From: Ettlia oleoabundans
Taxonomy: Eukaryota > Chlorophyta > Chlorophyceae > Chlamydomonadales
Reading direction: 5' to 3'
Assembly (NCBI GenBank): GCA_019693395.1
Contig: JAAMXP010001792.1
Coordinates: forward strand, 83,375 to 147,374
DNA length: 64,000 nucleotides
Positions 49,212-60,910 of this stretch are shown piece after piece (position 1 is the first letter of the stretch; each line of letters starts with the position of its first letter). The notes under the pieces are model-generated. The model was not told the origin of the DNA, did no database searches, and saw only the letters and a program-made list of their open reading frames with translations. The translations under genes were made by a program, and so were the position numbers.

Positions 49212-49818
49212 ACTGACCACCATTAGTGCAGTGGTGGCAGGCTTGTAGACCTATGCCCAGTCGGCTGCCGGCTCAAAATGCTCGCAGGACAGATTGCCAA
49301 GGAAGCCTCCTCGGGCTTGCCAGCTGCAGCACTTCTGTTGATGCAACCGGTTGTCGGGCAGCCTGTGATATATGCTTGTATTGTGAATCAGTTGCTTATC
49401 CAGTTGAAACTGTGAGGAAAGAGGTCATGAGGAGCAGGCCATTGGGCCACAACATGGGGTTTGGCTAGAAGCGGTCGTCCCAGAAGATCTTTAAGGCAGA
49501 TTTATGTGTTGTGATCTTGTGGCGATGCTGCCTTATCTATCTGCCAGCCTTTTCTTTCAGGTCTGCTTGCCAGCTAATGGACGGCTAAGCAAATGCAGGT
49601 CACAAGATGCGGGCGTGGTAGCTTGATGGGTCATCAGAGTGAATGGTACCAGCACAATAAACAAAAAAATAAAGCAAGGACCATGTAGAGGCAGGGAGTC
49701 AGGTGAAGCACACAAAACCGGTAAATAAGCATCAGGGCGTTTGGTGTGATGGTGACAAGAGCTGCACAGCATTGCAGCATGCTTAGCAGCGGAGGGCAGC
49801 GCAGATGCTATTATCAGG
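49212..49818. other. Convergent 3' region of MPS1 and TXNDC9
   Basis: No exon or RNA gene seen and no obvious TGTAA signal on either strand. Confidence 0.4.
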
Positions 49819-51321
49819 TTAGTCAAAGTCAGAGTCTTCATCCGACTCGCTTCGTCGTTGCCGCTGCTGCACCAGCCCGCGCCGCATGCTGCGTGCTTGT
49901 TGTGCCGCCTGCTCGTCATCTGAATCGTATTTGGGGCGGGGCGGCGGCACGACAACCCCCCCCTTGAGCAATTTCTTCTCCACCTGCAGCAGAAACAAGG
50001 TGGTGGAAGCTGTATAGGGACATCAAACAACAAACGTGGCAGCCAAAATGAACAACTACGACGACTGCATGCAGTGGTAACCCATTGCTCGGCTGGCTGG
50101 TTAACATAGCTGGCAAGCAGAGCGCCTCCTGCACTGCTGAGAGGCTGAAAAGCTTGCAAGCGTGCCTGGGAGGTGGGGAAATCGTCGGTGGCTCCCAGGG
50201 CATCAAAGCCCACTATCCTGTCTACTGCCACTCCATTCACAAACATCACAACACAGGGCAGCATTCGGACTTGCAGCTTCTCCACAAAGAATGGCGCGTC
50301 CTGCAGGTGTGGTGGTGGTACGCGGGCGGGGAGCGGGTTGGGGTGGGTGGGATGGGATGGGGATGTTCATTGTTACTAAGCCAAGTCCAGCAGGGGATAC
50401 CCACAGAAGCCCAATGGCTCTATCTAAGCGGCGCACAAAGCGCCTGCGCGGCAATATCCAATTGCTTGCTCTGCACTGACCCTGCAAGCCCTGCCGTTGC
50501 CAAGCCGTGCTGCCTGTTCTTTTCCTCACCGGCGCTGACAGCTTGATGAACCGTGTTTCAAAGTATTTGCGGGTCAACTGGCTGAGGTGCTTGTCCATGA
50601 TGCGGCAGCGCTCAAAATCTCGGTGGAAGAAGTGGCAAACCACACGCTCCGTTTTGGTTACTACCTCCAAGAAGTCGCCCTCTGCCACCTCTTCATAATC
50701 GCCTGCAACGGCAGGTGTGCATGCCGGTGGGAATAGAGCGCTAGCAGGTATTTGAATGACCCTATGTCCTGCCTAAAAACTGGCGCAATTGCGCATTGGG
50801 CTGCATTGGGGGAGGGTTCCGAAGACTTGGCACTTGTCACACTTACGATTCAGTAGCAAGGCTGCAGCATTGCAGCATTTGCTGCCTTGAGATTCTTCAT
50901 ATGCGCAGCCAGCCCCACCCACCGTGCCCCTTCTGCTGCATCTTTGCCCGTTTCTCTGCTTCCCGTTGCATAGCTGCCAGCCGCTCTGCATGCAGCTTCT
51001 CCAGCTCAGGATCATCCAGCAAATCATCGACATCCACCTGGGCATAGGCAGGCTGCGCACTTGCCGCTGCTTCTGCTGCTAGCAGCTCCTGCATTGGGAC
51101 GTCGGGTGGCGGGAGCGGCGGCGGCAGTCATGGAGGGGACTTGGCGGCGTACAGCGTGTCCCAAAAGTGGCATTACAATCAAAGACGTGTGAGGCGGCAC
51201 CCCGCGCTTGAAAGCCCGCGCAACCAGGCGCTTTCACCTTCTTATAGTCCTCTGCCGCCTTGCCCATCGCCTGGCCAAAGGCTAGGCTGTGCATTTGACT
51301 CTTAAACTTGTCGACGTCCAT
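49819..51321 (-). CDS. TXNDC9: TXNDC9 homolog (phosducin-like thioredoxin-fold cochaperone)
   Basis: Five minus-strand exons, phases consistent, 240 aa: 51321-51238, 51088-50923, 50702-50530, 50300-50166 and 49983-49819. The N-terminal helix-rich part contains VDDLLDDPELEKLHAERL and MQREAEKRAKMQQKGHG. The thioredoxin-like domain has GDYEEVAEGDFLEVV, VVCHFFHRDFERCRIMDKHL, ETRFIKL, FFVEKLQVRMLPCVVMFVNG and IVGFDALGATDDFPTSQ, followed by an acidic Ser/Asp tail (KYDSDDE, SDEDSDFD), the order seen in human TXNDC9 (226 aa). The CxxC redox motif is absent, as in the family. Known role: modulates the chaperonin CCT/TRiC in tubulin and actin folding. The last intron appears to use a GC donor (CAG|gcacgc), because direct joining restores the family alignment DFPTSQ|VEKKLL. 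Confidence 0.92.
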
Positions 51322-51791
51322 TTTGGCTGCCGAATCCCCTCCTGCAAGACCTAGGAATGGCGATCAGTCTCAGCGATGCCAGACCGCTGCTGCTTGGTAG
51401 ACTCGTTAGCAGCAGATGATGTACTCAGCGCAAAGCGACACGGACAAACGCAAACTGGGTGATGCCTTTTCTTTTGGTTTGACTCCTGCTTTGCGTGTTG
51501 ACGGCAGCACATCTGACCTCAAGCGGCTCCTGGCGAGAAATTGATGATTGTTGCAATGCGTCCCAATTGGGGGTGAGTGTCGGAGGGCACCGCCTCACTC
51601 CGCTAACTGAAGTTACGGAGGGGATTGCAGGCCTCGTTCTGAATCAACGCGGGTGGCAGCATTTAACGGCATTTCGGCCTTATAAGAAAGCCGTAGCCAG
51701 CCCTGTCGACCAGCACAGCAGCAGCCGTAGGAGCAGGCTGGGGGGCAAGGCCAGCGTCCCGCCACCCCCACCAGCTGCCTCGGTTTCCAAC

Positions 51792-54700
51792 ATGGACTCG
51801 CTCGACCTGCTGCTGGGGGGCGGCGCTGGTAGCATCCCCTCGGCCAGTGTTGGCTCTCGACCCTTCACAGCACAGCACCCACCCATGTCATCCAGGAACA
51901 TCGCACGGCCCCTCACACAGGCCAATCTCTTCGCAGGCAAGCGGCCGCACCTGTGCTATGTGCCAGATGTTCATCAAGGGTGCTGCTTTGTTTCGACACG
52001 CAGTGTTTGGGCGTATTGTACCCAAATCTGATACCTATCCTTGCAGATGTTGAGGATCTGCCGCTGCCTGGGGATGAGGGGTTTGCTGCCACTAGTCGGG
52101 AGCAAGGCGGCGCCGCACCTTTAGGGGCGCCTTCTCATGCTGCAGCACCTGCCCCTGCCGCTGCGGTACCCAACAATGAGCAGCCTCAGTACTCGCCGCA
52201 GCAGCTGCATGTGAACCGCGCTTACCAGTCCCGCCCTGCCAGTGCTGCTTTGCCTGAGCCTGCTGCGGCATCCCTCCAATACTCTGCGCAACCAGCTCGA
52301 GTCCTATCGCCGCCGCAAGCTACAGCACAGCACCCGCCGCTGCATCAGCAGCAACAGCAGCCCCAACATATGCGGTTGCTGCAAGGCACAACCCAGCACC
52401 CACACCATCAGCAGCAGCAGCAGCAGCACCAACAGATTGATGTCCACCAGCAGCAGGTGGCGATTATGCAGGCAAGGGTGGATGAGCTGGAGCAACATGT
52501 GGAGGAGGCGGCCCAGCGGTGTCGTACTGCACAAGAGGGTGAGGCGGTTGCTCGTCAGGCCCTGTCGGCGGCTCAGGTCGAGGTGGCAGCGTTGCAGCAG
52601 CGCCTGGAAAGCACCAACGAAGCAGCGGTGGAGCAGATGCTCACAGAGGTGGATCGGCTGGCGGCTGACAAGCAGCGGGCAGAGCAGCAGACGGCAAGCC
52701 TTGAAGAGAAGCTGCGCAAGGCAGAGGCCCGATGTGGTGAGCTGGAAAGCCAGAGGGACAAGACATCAGCTGAGCTGGCTGAAGCGCAAAGACAGCTGGC
52801 GACAGTAGAGCAGAAATTAGCTGACAGCCAGCGCAAAGTGGAGGGGCTGGAAGCAGACATCAAGCGGCAGGCTGAGCAGCTAGCAATGGCACAAGCGGAG
52901 GCCCAAGCTGCCTCTGCTGCCAACAGCCAGGCTGCTGAGGTGCGACAGCAGCTGCAGCGTCTCGAGGCAGAGCTGGCTGCTGCTTCCCAGCACTCTGCTG
53001 AGGTGGCCAAGCAGCTAGCAGCAGCAGAGGCGGAGGTAGCGACCAAGGCAGCTGCTGCCCGCAAGGCGCTTGTGCGGCAGCGAGAGGCGGAGGATGCGGC
53101 ATCCACCGCCCAGGCTCAGCTGCAGCGTGTGGAGGGGCAGCTCCAGGAATGCAAGCAGCACTTGGCCAGCGGACAGGAGGTGCGCTGCTATCAGGGCAAA
53201 GGGCAGCTTTTGCTTTCATAATGCGCGAGTAGATACGCACACCAACCCAGCAGCTCGCTCCCTGTGAAGCAGGTGCTGCTGCTTGCGGGGCTCATGCAGT
53301 TGAAAAGAGCCAAAATATTTACGGTCGCTGGTTTAATTCTGAGCACCTGTTAGCCAGCGTGTGTGTGTGCAGATCCTGATGGAGTTTGAGGGGCACCTGC
53401 GCATTGTGGCGGCGGAGAGAGATGCAGCGCTGGATGAGTTGGACCTGGTGGAGGGGCTGCGGGAAGAGGCGGAGAGGCAAATGAAGGAGGCAGAGCGGAA
53501 GGAGGTGCAGGGGCTGTGGTGGCTGGGGTGCACAAGAACTGCTAGATGTCACTTGGATGGAGTCGAATGGAGTCGGGTTTCTAAGATGTAGTTCCTGCTG
53601 CTCGGGGCAGGCCAATGGACACAGCTCTTTCTGTTGGCTGTCAGCTGTTTGCAATGCTGTCTCTGCTGTGCAGGCCTACAATACCCGGCGCCAGGCAGAC
53701 TTGGATGCCCTGCAGGCGGAGGCAGACGGAGTGGTGTCTTACCTGCGTGAGCAGCAGCGAGCGCTGGCAGCCAGGGAACGAGAGGCGACAAACCGCGGGA
53801 AGCAGTTGGCACTCAGGTGCGATGACTGGGCACTTCGGGAGACGCCATGGCCAACTTCAGTGCCACCTACGGCACTATTGAATGAAACCAACTCCCCCGG
53901 GTTTTCCTCTGCGTTGGCCTGTCCTGTGATGCAGGGAGAAAGATCTGGCTGCACAGGAGGCAATCCTTAGGGAGCAGCAGGAGGACGTGGGTAAGCAGGA
54001 GGAGGGCGCCTTGACGCTGAAGGAGCAGCTGCTGCAGCAACAGCAGGAAGTTGAGCGGGCACGTGCCCAGCTGAACCAGCAGCGCTCAATGCTGGAGGCC
54101 ACTCAGGCGCAGGCAAGCCTTGCAGCATGCACGGCTTGTTGCTGTGTGCTTGCATGTGTAAACCCATGTGCAACTTTTAAACTGATGGCTGTGCCGTCTT
54201 CAGTGCACCCAAGCTTGCTCTGCTGATGCATCCCCCTGGCATCCTACCGGTTGTGTGTGTGCTGCAGATCCAGAGGGACCAGTCCTGCCTTGACCAGGAG
54301 CGCGCCCTGCTGGCCCAGCTAAGAGAGCAGCGCATGGAGGAGCAGCAGGCCCTGATCTCTCGCCTGGCAGAGGAGCGGGGCGCGGCGGCGCGGCAGCAAA
54401 GCACTGCTGAGCGCGCTGTGGACGCTGCGCGGAGCGCGGAACTGGAGGCGGCTAAGCTGCTTGCTGATCTGCAGGCTCAGGTGGGCGGCTGGGGAGGTAC
54501 CCGCTGCGGATTTTGCCAAAGGCCTGCACTACCACAGCTAGTTGGTTGTACATCGACTCCCCCATGAAGCATGCAAGCTTAGTACTGCTGCAGTGCAAGT
54601 GATAAGTGCAATTCCCGCCCTCCACATTCCTGGGTGCAGGCCGCAAACGCCAAGCGGGTAGCAGACGGTGCCCAGCAGCGGCTGCAGCAGCTGCAGGAGC

Positions 54701-56489
54701 GGTGCGGGGCCGAGGAGGCACGCCTGGCGTCTCTGCAGGCTGCCGTACGGGAGCAGCGGCAGACGTTTGATGCCCAAGTGCGATCATTGCTGGAGCTGGG
54801 GCAAGAGGTGGGTCGTGTGCGTCTAAACGCACACTTTGTTTGCTGCTATTCCTTGGTACCCCGGTAATCGCACACCTGCGACATATCTTGTCATGCACTG
54901 TATGCCCATCTGGTGTGCTTGATCCATGGCTATGCCAAGCCACACACTACCATCTCTATACACTGCCGGAAGCATGGCACCGTATTCTGCAGGTGAAGGG
55001 CCATTCAGAGGAGCTCACCTCCGGCTACAGTCAGCTGCAGGAGTCTCAGGCTGAACTTGAGAAGCAGCGGCAGCAGCTGGAGGAGCAGCAGCGGCAGACA
55101 GATGCGGAGCGCAAGGCCGCACAGGCAGATAAGGCAGCAGCTGAAGCAGCAGTGCAGCAGGCTACTGAGGCTAGTCTGGCAGCGGCAGCAGAGCAGCGCA
55201 AGCTTGGCCAGGGGCGGTTGGAGAGCTTGCGGGCCGCAGAGGTGGTTCGAGGGCTGCAGCTGACGCTGGCGGCGTATGTGCGGGCGGCTGTAGCGGCTCA
55301 GGTGCCGCAGGCGGCTGACATTTGGCGGCAACTGGAGGCCGTCATGGGGGTAGATGGAGGGCAGGCAGCTGTTTTCGAACAGAATCATTGTGTTACTGCT
55401 GCCAATGATGCACCGAGCCAGGCAAATGCGCAGGGATCGGCAGCTGATGTGGCAGGCATCCCAGCAGGGCGGCCAGGCTCAGCGCAGCGGGTGCCTTCTG
55501 CAGCAGCTGTTCCTGCAGCTCCACCTACTGTGTATGCTGCTTCTGTCGCACCACAGCCCTCGACAGACCAGGCACCAATGCAGCCATCAACGGGGGCATC
55601 AGTAGCTGCAGACGAGGGCAGCAGGTATCGCTCCATACTTGCCAGCCTAGAGAGCAGCATCGACCGTTGGCGTGGCCAGCTGCGGGCGGGCGAGCCTCTG
55701 ACCTTTGGCAGCAGCGCCGCAGCTGCCCACATACCAAGCTTGCTGGGAGCAGGTGTAACTCCCCTGGGAGGCGCAAGCTTCTTCCTGCCTCCCGCTGTGG
55801 GCACCACAGCTGCTGGCAGTAGCGACGGTGGCAGGACGGGTGTGGCGGACAGCAGCAGTAACAAGAGTGGCGAGAAGACTGCCCAGGCCAAGCAGCAACC
55901 AGCACGGCAGGAGCGCAAGAAGCAGGAACGACAGCTGGACGACGGCTCAGACACTGGAACTGAAGTTGAGAAGGCAGAGAAGGAGTTGGACAATGAACAG
56001 GAGGTGGAGAAGAAGCAAATCCGGGAGGTGAAGACACCGCAGCCCCGCAGCCCCAGCAGGGCAGTCCAGACGGCTGTGAGTTATCTGGAAGCTCCCAAGG
56101 CCTTCTGTGATGGCACTGTCAGCGCTCCTTGCTCCTTGGCCCATCAGCGCAACCGCAGTGCACAGGCAGGGGCGGCGGCGCGACCCGCCAGCGCCAGCAC
56201 AGCCGGCATGCGCCCAAGGGCGCCAAGCGGCAGCAGCTCTGGAGGCAGCTTCACTGCTGGTGATGTGCGGGCGGTGCAGGGCATCACAATCCCGGCTTCC
56301 TTTTCGCTGCCTGGCAGCCCACGACATGCCAAGCCCCGCAAGTGGCTGAAGTTCAAGTCTGGCTCGGGCAGCGGCGGCTTACAGCCCAGCATGCACAGCA
56401 CGGCAGAGCTGGAGGGAGGCTGTGGCTCCAAGGGCGGCTGGGGAGGCATCTTCGCATTTCGCAGGAGCATAGATGGCGGAGCAACATAG
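51792..56489 (+). CDS. Large coiled-coil protein, FBF1-like
   Basis: Eight exons, phases consistent, 1,202 aa from the ATG at 51792: 51792-51936, 52047-53179, 53373-53504, 53674-53816, 53935-54112, 54268-54480, 54640-54807 and 54993-56489. The start is uncertain because the frame is open upstream without another ATG. The N-terminus begins MDSLDLLLGGGAGSIPSA, followed by a Gln/His/Pro-rich stretch (52200-52460). From about 52470 to 55380 it is an almost continuous heptad-rich coiled coil (QRAEQQTASLEEKLRKAEAR, QEVKGHSEELTSGYSQLQES). The tail is Ser/Ala-rich with a charged block and a basic KPRKWLKFKSGSGSG. This layout (short N-terminal motif region, long coiled coil near the C-terminus) resembles Fas-binding factor 1, a centriolar distal-appendage/transition-fibre protein, but coiled coils are weak evidence. 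Introns 1 and 5 have GC donors. Confidence 0.6.
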
Positions 56490-56559
56490 TGGTCAGCTGT
56501 GGATACTCTTCGCGCTGCGAAGCCTTGAATCTCCAGCTCTGCTGTTGTAGTTGCTATAT

Positions 56560-56580
56560 TGTAACAAGTGGTCAGTGTAA
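56560..56580 (+). terminator. Two TGTAA poly(A) signals of the coiled-coil gene
   Basis: TGTAA at 56560-56564 and again at 56576-56580, 71 and 87 nt after the stop. Confidence 0.6.
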
Positions 56581-57137
56581 TAAGAACAAGGGTTGGCAGC
56601 TGAGGTTGAGATGGCAGAAGCCAAACAAGGTTGTTGGCAAGGGCCATTGCTAAGAGGTAACAAGGGGAGGACATGGGCACAAGGTGGTGGCACTGCAAAG
56701 CAGTGGCATGCCCGTGTAGGCTTCATACATTTCTTGCAGTTAGTTTGTACAGTATGTATGGGCATGGCACAGCGGGCTCTGGAAAACGAGAGCAAAACTA
56801 TTAGCGTCATGGTTTGCGGCAGTTGGCAGCAGGCACATGGATAAAGGGATGAAGGTATATCACGGGACAGCTTGAGAGGACAGCTTAACAGTTTCCTTTC
56901 GACCTCATGCGTTGGGGCAAGGATGTTCGCACAGCAAGGAGAGCAAGGCAGACCAAAAAGTGCTCGAGGATGACAAGGGCAGATAACGATTGTGCGCATG
57001 GCATGAGAGCAAGGAAGGTCGGGATGCAGACCCCACGCCCCAAGCAATGCCAGCAGGGGCACGCTTCCAAAACCAGCTACAAGGATCACAGGGCAGCAAG
57101 CATGGGATGCCTGCAGACTGTGCCGCAGGGATGAACA
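56581..57137. other. Convergent intergenic region
   Basis: No exon, RNA gene or repeat that I can support between the coiled-coil gene and the NYN gene on the other strand. Confidence 0.4.
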
Positions 57138-59010
57138 TCATCCCCTAGTTCCACTGCTGGTGCAGCTGCTGCTGCCCGCAGCCTGTCGGCTGCCCTGCCT
57201 GCTGATGTGCACCGCTTGTGCCAGCTCAGGGGGCAGGGGCCGATCAGGGTTGAGCCAGCGTGTGCAGCAGACGCCTTTGAAAACCTTATGGGGCCTGGCA
57301 GCCATTGGCTCAAGTGAAGAAACGGTCCCTGCAAATGCAGCACGGGAATGCAAGCATGAATTTTCCACTTTTCCAGGTAGTGCCTCCCTAGGCACCACAG
57401 TTGGCCATCAGTTGCTCCAGCAGCAGCACGAAACCTATTGAACTCCATAATGACAGCAATGAATAAGCATGCAGAAGCCTGTTGCTGTCCACCAATTCAC
57501 CCACCCAGCAGAAGACTCACCTGCTGGCAACCGCTGCTGCCAGTCTGCCACCAATGCCAGCTCAGTTTTCGAGTGCTGCTGGGAGCGGCCGGGGTGCCAC
57601 GCCACGATGCAGTTGGCTGCAGTGGGCAGCGGCAACTTGCCAGGCCGCTGCGACCAGTTGAAACCTGAGTTGCGGAGATATGTTCCCACTGCAGCAGACA
57701 TGGATAGCAGGTAACAAACAAGGGTAACAAAAAGCTTTGCGATGGAAATTTGTTTAAACTTACACTGCAGAAGGCTTGGTACTCAATGTTTCCGTTCACT
57801 CCCTATTAAGACCCTGCCCCTGCCTTGCACTCCCGCAGCAGTCCCCACTGGTATGCTGCATGTTACCGCCAGCGTTGCTACAGACGTATTCTCTGGCCCC
57901 ACCTGCGATTGTGAAGGCCCCCATGCGGCTGCAGCGCTCCAGCGCCGGGCCAAACCCTTGGTCGTTGCTCACGCACACGACCGCTGCCGTTGGACCATGC
58001 TCCTCCGCAAAATAGATCATATCGCCTGCAACATGAAAGATTTCAAAACCAAGAAGCTAAATGAGACCACACACAAGGGTTCTTGTTGGGATGGCAAGTG
58101 CAGCAGCAGCAGCAAGGCGGCGTTGCATGTCTGTGACAATGCGGCTGGTCGCTGTTCTATCGTTATTTTCTCCATAAACATCGCTGGATGGAGGCATCTG
58201 CCGTCGTCTCACGTCGCATGAGCATGTCAGCCGCATCTTTCTCAAGCCCCGCCACAATCAGGTCCGCCTGCAGCACCTCCAACACAGCCTGCAGGTGCAC
58301 GCGGCGCAGCCACACCTTGTGTACCATCACTGCAAAGGCGGCATGCAAGCTCTAAAAAGCTATAGACCCTGGCTCGCATGCTGAAAGCCTTGTCTGACAC
58401 TGCACTCCCATGCAACAAACATGCCATCAGTTCTTAGTATAATCTATGGGCAAATCAATGGTAGACATCTGAGTCACACACACAGCTCTGCAGCCAGCTA
58501 ACCCACCTCCCATGACGCGCTGGTGCTGCGGTCCTTGAGACGATCCACCGTACGTTCGTTAGCAAAGGCCGACAATGACGGCGGCAGCCCCGTCACGCGC
58601 TCGACCGTCCGCATCAGCCGATGACCAATCACAAGCGCATGCTCCGCATTCTTGGCACCGATGTTGTCTGAAAACGCAAGCATCAAATTGGCAATGTTAA
58701 TCTTAAAGGCACTCAGACCGCGCAGGTGCGTGGAAGCGCAGGTGCAGGGCGGCAGCGGCACAGAAAGTTGCATGCGGGAAACCCTTGCGTTGCAGCAGCA
58801 AAGCGCGCTTTTCTCACCTAAATCCCAAAATATGCGAGCTCTCCGGCCAGCGGCCTGCAGAACGTTTCGGGTTAGCAGGCTAACTGACGACTGGGCAACT
58901 CGTATGCAAAAGCGGCATGCACGGATCACGCAAAATGCAGCCTGTACCTGGGCACGCGGCTGTCGGCGAGCCGACACTCCTGCCGAGAGAACCAAAACCA
59001 ACTGGGTCAT
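57138..59010 (-). CDS. NYN-domain (PIN-like nuclease) protein, copy A
   Basis: Six minus-strand exons, 318 aa: 59010-58818, 58667-58503, 58329-58213, 58025-57903, 57688-57521 and 57328-57138. Residues 1-57 are basic and Ser/Ala/Arg-containing, so possibly an organelle-targeting sequence. The NYN core then follows: RIFWDLDNIGAKN with the first catalytic Asp pair, a helix HALVIGHRLMRTVERVTGLP, SAFANERTVDRLKD, the VLQADLIVAGLEKDAADML segment with conserved acidic residues, and AVVCVSNDQGFGPALERC, the third acidic site. NYN domains are Mg-dependent RNase folds related to PIN domains (limkain-b1, MARF1 types). Exon 2 uses its second possible donor (GTGG|gttagc) to keep phase. The C-terminal 120 residues hold no known domain. 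Its neighbour copy B is a paralog on the same strand. Confidence 0.8.
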
Positions 59011-59445
59011 GCTGGGCAACACCCTGCCTGCGAGACCCCGCAATCATGCGCTAGAGATACCAGGACGGAATTTTCTAGGCGGGAAAGATTTTTAGGATGA
59101 TGCAAAGGCAGCCAGGCCTGTCCTGCATGCTGCGGCGCCCGCGCGCCTGGCTCAGGGAAATGATTGACCAACAGCCCGACCCCAGTGTGCAGTTTCTCCT
59201 AATTGATTGCGTCAAGTGGCACACCAACAATCTGCATGTATCTGTGCCAACATTGAGTGCACTGATAGATAGCTTCCACTACCAGCTGTGGCTTGGCTCA
59301 CTGCTACCCGCCTTAGTCCTGCTCCTGCTGGGCACACGCCCCACCTTACACCATCAACATTGTCAGTGAACTGCAAGGGATGTGATTATTACTTGCACAT
59401 GTTTACGTTGTGTTGATGGCGCAATTGACTGTCATGGGCAGTAGA
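59011..59445 (-). other. Spacer between the two NYN genes
   Basis: It holds the 3' UTR of copy B, with TGTAA (TTACA on plus) at 59346-59350, 96 nt past the stop, and the upstream region of copy A. No exon seen. Confidence 0.5.
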
Positions 59446-60671
59446 TCACAACATCTGGCGCCTCCACACTGCGATAACGCCACCGCATGGCAGCGGCGGC
59501 AGCGGCAGCTCTACCTCTTGGCCCCACCGCTGCAGCAGCTCCTGCTCTTCTTCTCGTATCTCCGGTGGGCGCTCTGCTGCCCATGCCTCGTCCCATATTA
59601 GACAGCGCCCTGCTGCTGCAGGAAGAGGGTAGCGGCCGAAATCAAGCGGGGGCGCCCACGGCGGCCGCCGCCGCGTTTTCAGCGGATTTGTAACTGCCAC
59701 TGTTACGATGCCCCGCTCCGCAGCATAACGCAGCATCGCCGCCAGGCCTGTGTCGTTTGATACACAGGCAAGCACGGCGGGGCTTCCTCCCCGACTATGC
59801 TGCTCAACAAGGCGCTGCATATCAGTGGCCATGGCACGGTCGGCGGCATTTCTGCAGTACGCGGGGCATTGGTACATGCAGTGTTCTTTGCTCTTTGCAG
59901 CGGGAGCCTTTTGAGCAACAGCCAGCACTGCAAACTGGTAGTAGAGCCTGCATCACAAAACGGCAGCGCCATGGCGACTCAACCCAACCTAGGAAGCAGC
60001 ACAGGCTGTTGCTTCGACCCCATACTTGGAACGAAGCTGCGCTCTGCGTAGCTGACAGCAAGTGGCTCTAGCGGCAAGCAACCGCCTCCCACTCACCTCC
60101 TCACTGGCATGGCCAGCAACCGTGCGCCAATCAGCGACAGCGCATGCATAGCTGCTATGCCGCCATTGCTACCGTCTTCATCATGCTGCCTGGCCAGTCT
60201 TGACAGCGTTCGATGGTTGGCGTACGCAGTCAGCTGCCAGTTGTCATTGTTGCCAGTGTCAAAGCCCTCTTCTGCCAAAATCTGCTGCACGGCTAGCAGC
60301 AAGCGCCTGCCAACAATGGGCAGGTGCGCCACATGGCTGACTGCAATGTTGTCCAAGTCCCAGTAAACGCAACAGCGCACTAGGTCCAATTGCCGCTCGG
60401 CTGTCGGTGTACTGGTGGCCAGGGCGGTGGCGGCGGTAGCGGTGGTGTGAGCCGGCCCGCAGAGCCTTGCATGAAATGCGCAGGCTATCGCGATCTTTTG
60501 GATCTCTATCGAGGGGTATAAGCTTTTTGTTTTGCGCAAAGGAACCCCAGTGGGCTGCCAGCGAGGGTTTGAGCCTTGTTGCGTCAAGGACTGGGCTAGC
60601 ATCATGATCGTGCATGCGATTGAGGAGACACCGGTATTGGCCGGCCAGCTTGCCAGCAAGCGTGGCACCAT
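59446..60671 (-). CDS. NYN-domain (PIN-like nuclease) protein, copy B
   Basis: Two minus-strand exons, 60671-60097 and 59851-59446, joined in phase 2; 326 aa from the ATG at 60671. Residues 1-105 have few acidic residues and are rich in Ala/Thr/Ser, with a possible targeting role. The NYN core starts CCVYWDLDNIAVSHV (catalytic Asp pair), continues LPIVGRRLLLAVQQIL, LTAYANHRTLSRLARQHD, ALSLIGARLLAMPVR|RNAADRAMATDMQRL and AVLACVSNDTGLAAMLRYAA. These align one-for-one with copy A (DLDNI, A-x-R-T-x-x-R-L, VSND), so the genes are paralogs. Copy B has one intron where copy A has five. The C-terminus ends with an acidic helix (RPPEIREEEQELLQRW) and LPLPPLPCGGVIAVW. Substrate unknown. Confidence 0.8.
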
Positions 60672-60910
60672 GTGTCATGTGTTGCGTGCTGATCTGGCAC
60701 CTCGCCAACCAACGACCTCGCCAACACATGAAGTTCGTTGACACGTGCTTTGACGAAGCTGCCCCGCTGACCACGGTGTGCAGCTTCGAGTCGGTTACTT
60801 ACAGTACAAAAAATTTGAGCGGGTAGTTTCCAAAGTGTAAAGCGGGAGTTACAGATCAATACCACCACCATTAAACTCACATCCGCGGCCTGCCGGAGGC
60901 CGCTGTTCTG
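60672..60910. promoter_or_regulatory. Divergent promoter region, NYN copy B / lectin-like gene
   Basis: 239 nt between the two start codons. No core promoter element is obvious. Both starts are somewhat uncertain. Confidence 0.35.

Noticed and set aside
50076..50165. Continuation of the TXNDC9 exon after DFPTSQ (ARLQAFQPLSSAGG...)
   Set aside because: Joining TSQ directly to VEKKLLKGG matches the family alignment in length and pattern. The continuation has no counterpart, although a GC donor is then required.
51937..52046. Reading through the first intron of the coiled-coil gene (GKRPHLCYVPDVHQ...)
   Set aside because: A GC-AG splice at 51937/52047 restores the frame into the conserved exon. 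Reading through leads to a stop.
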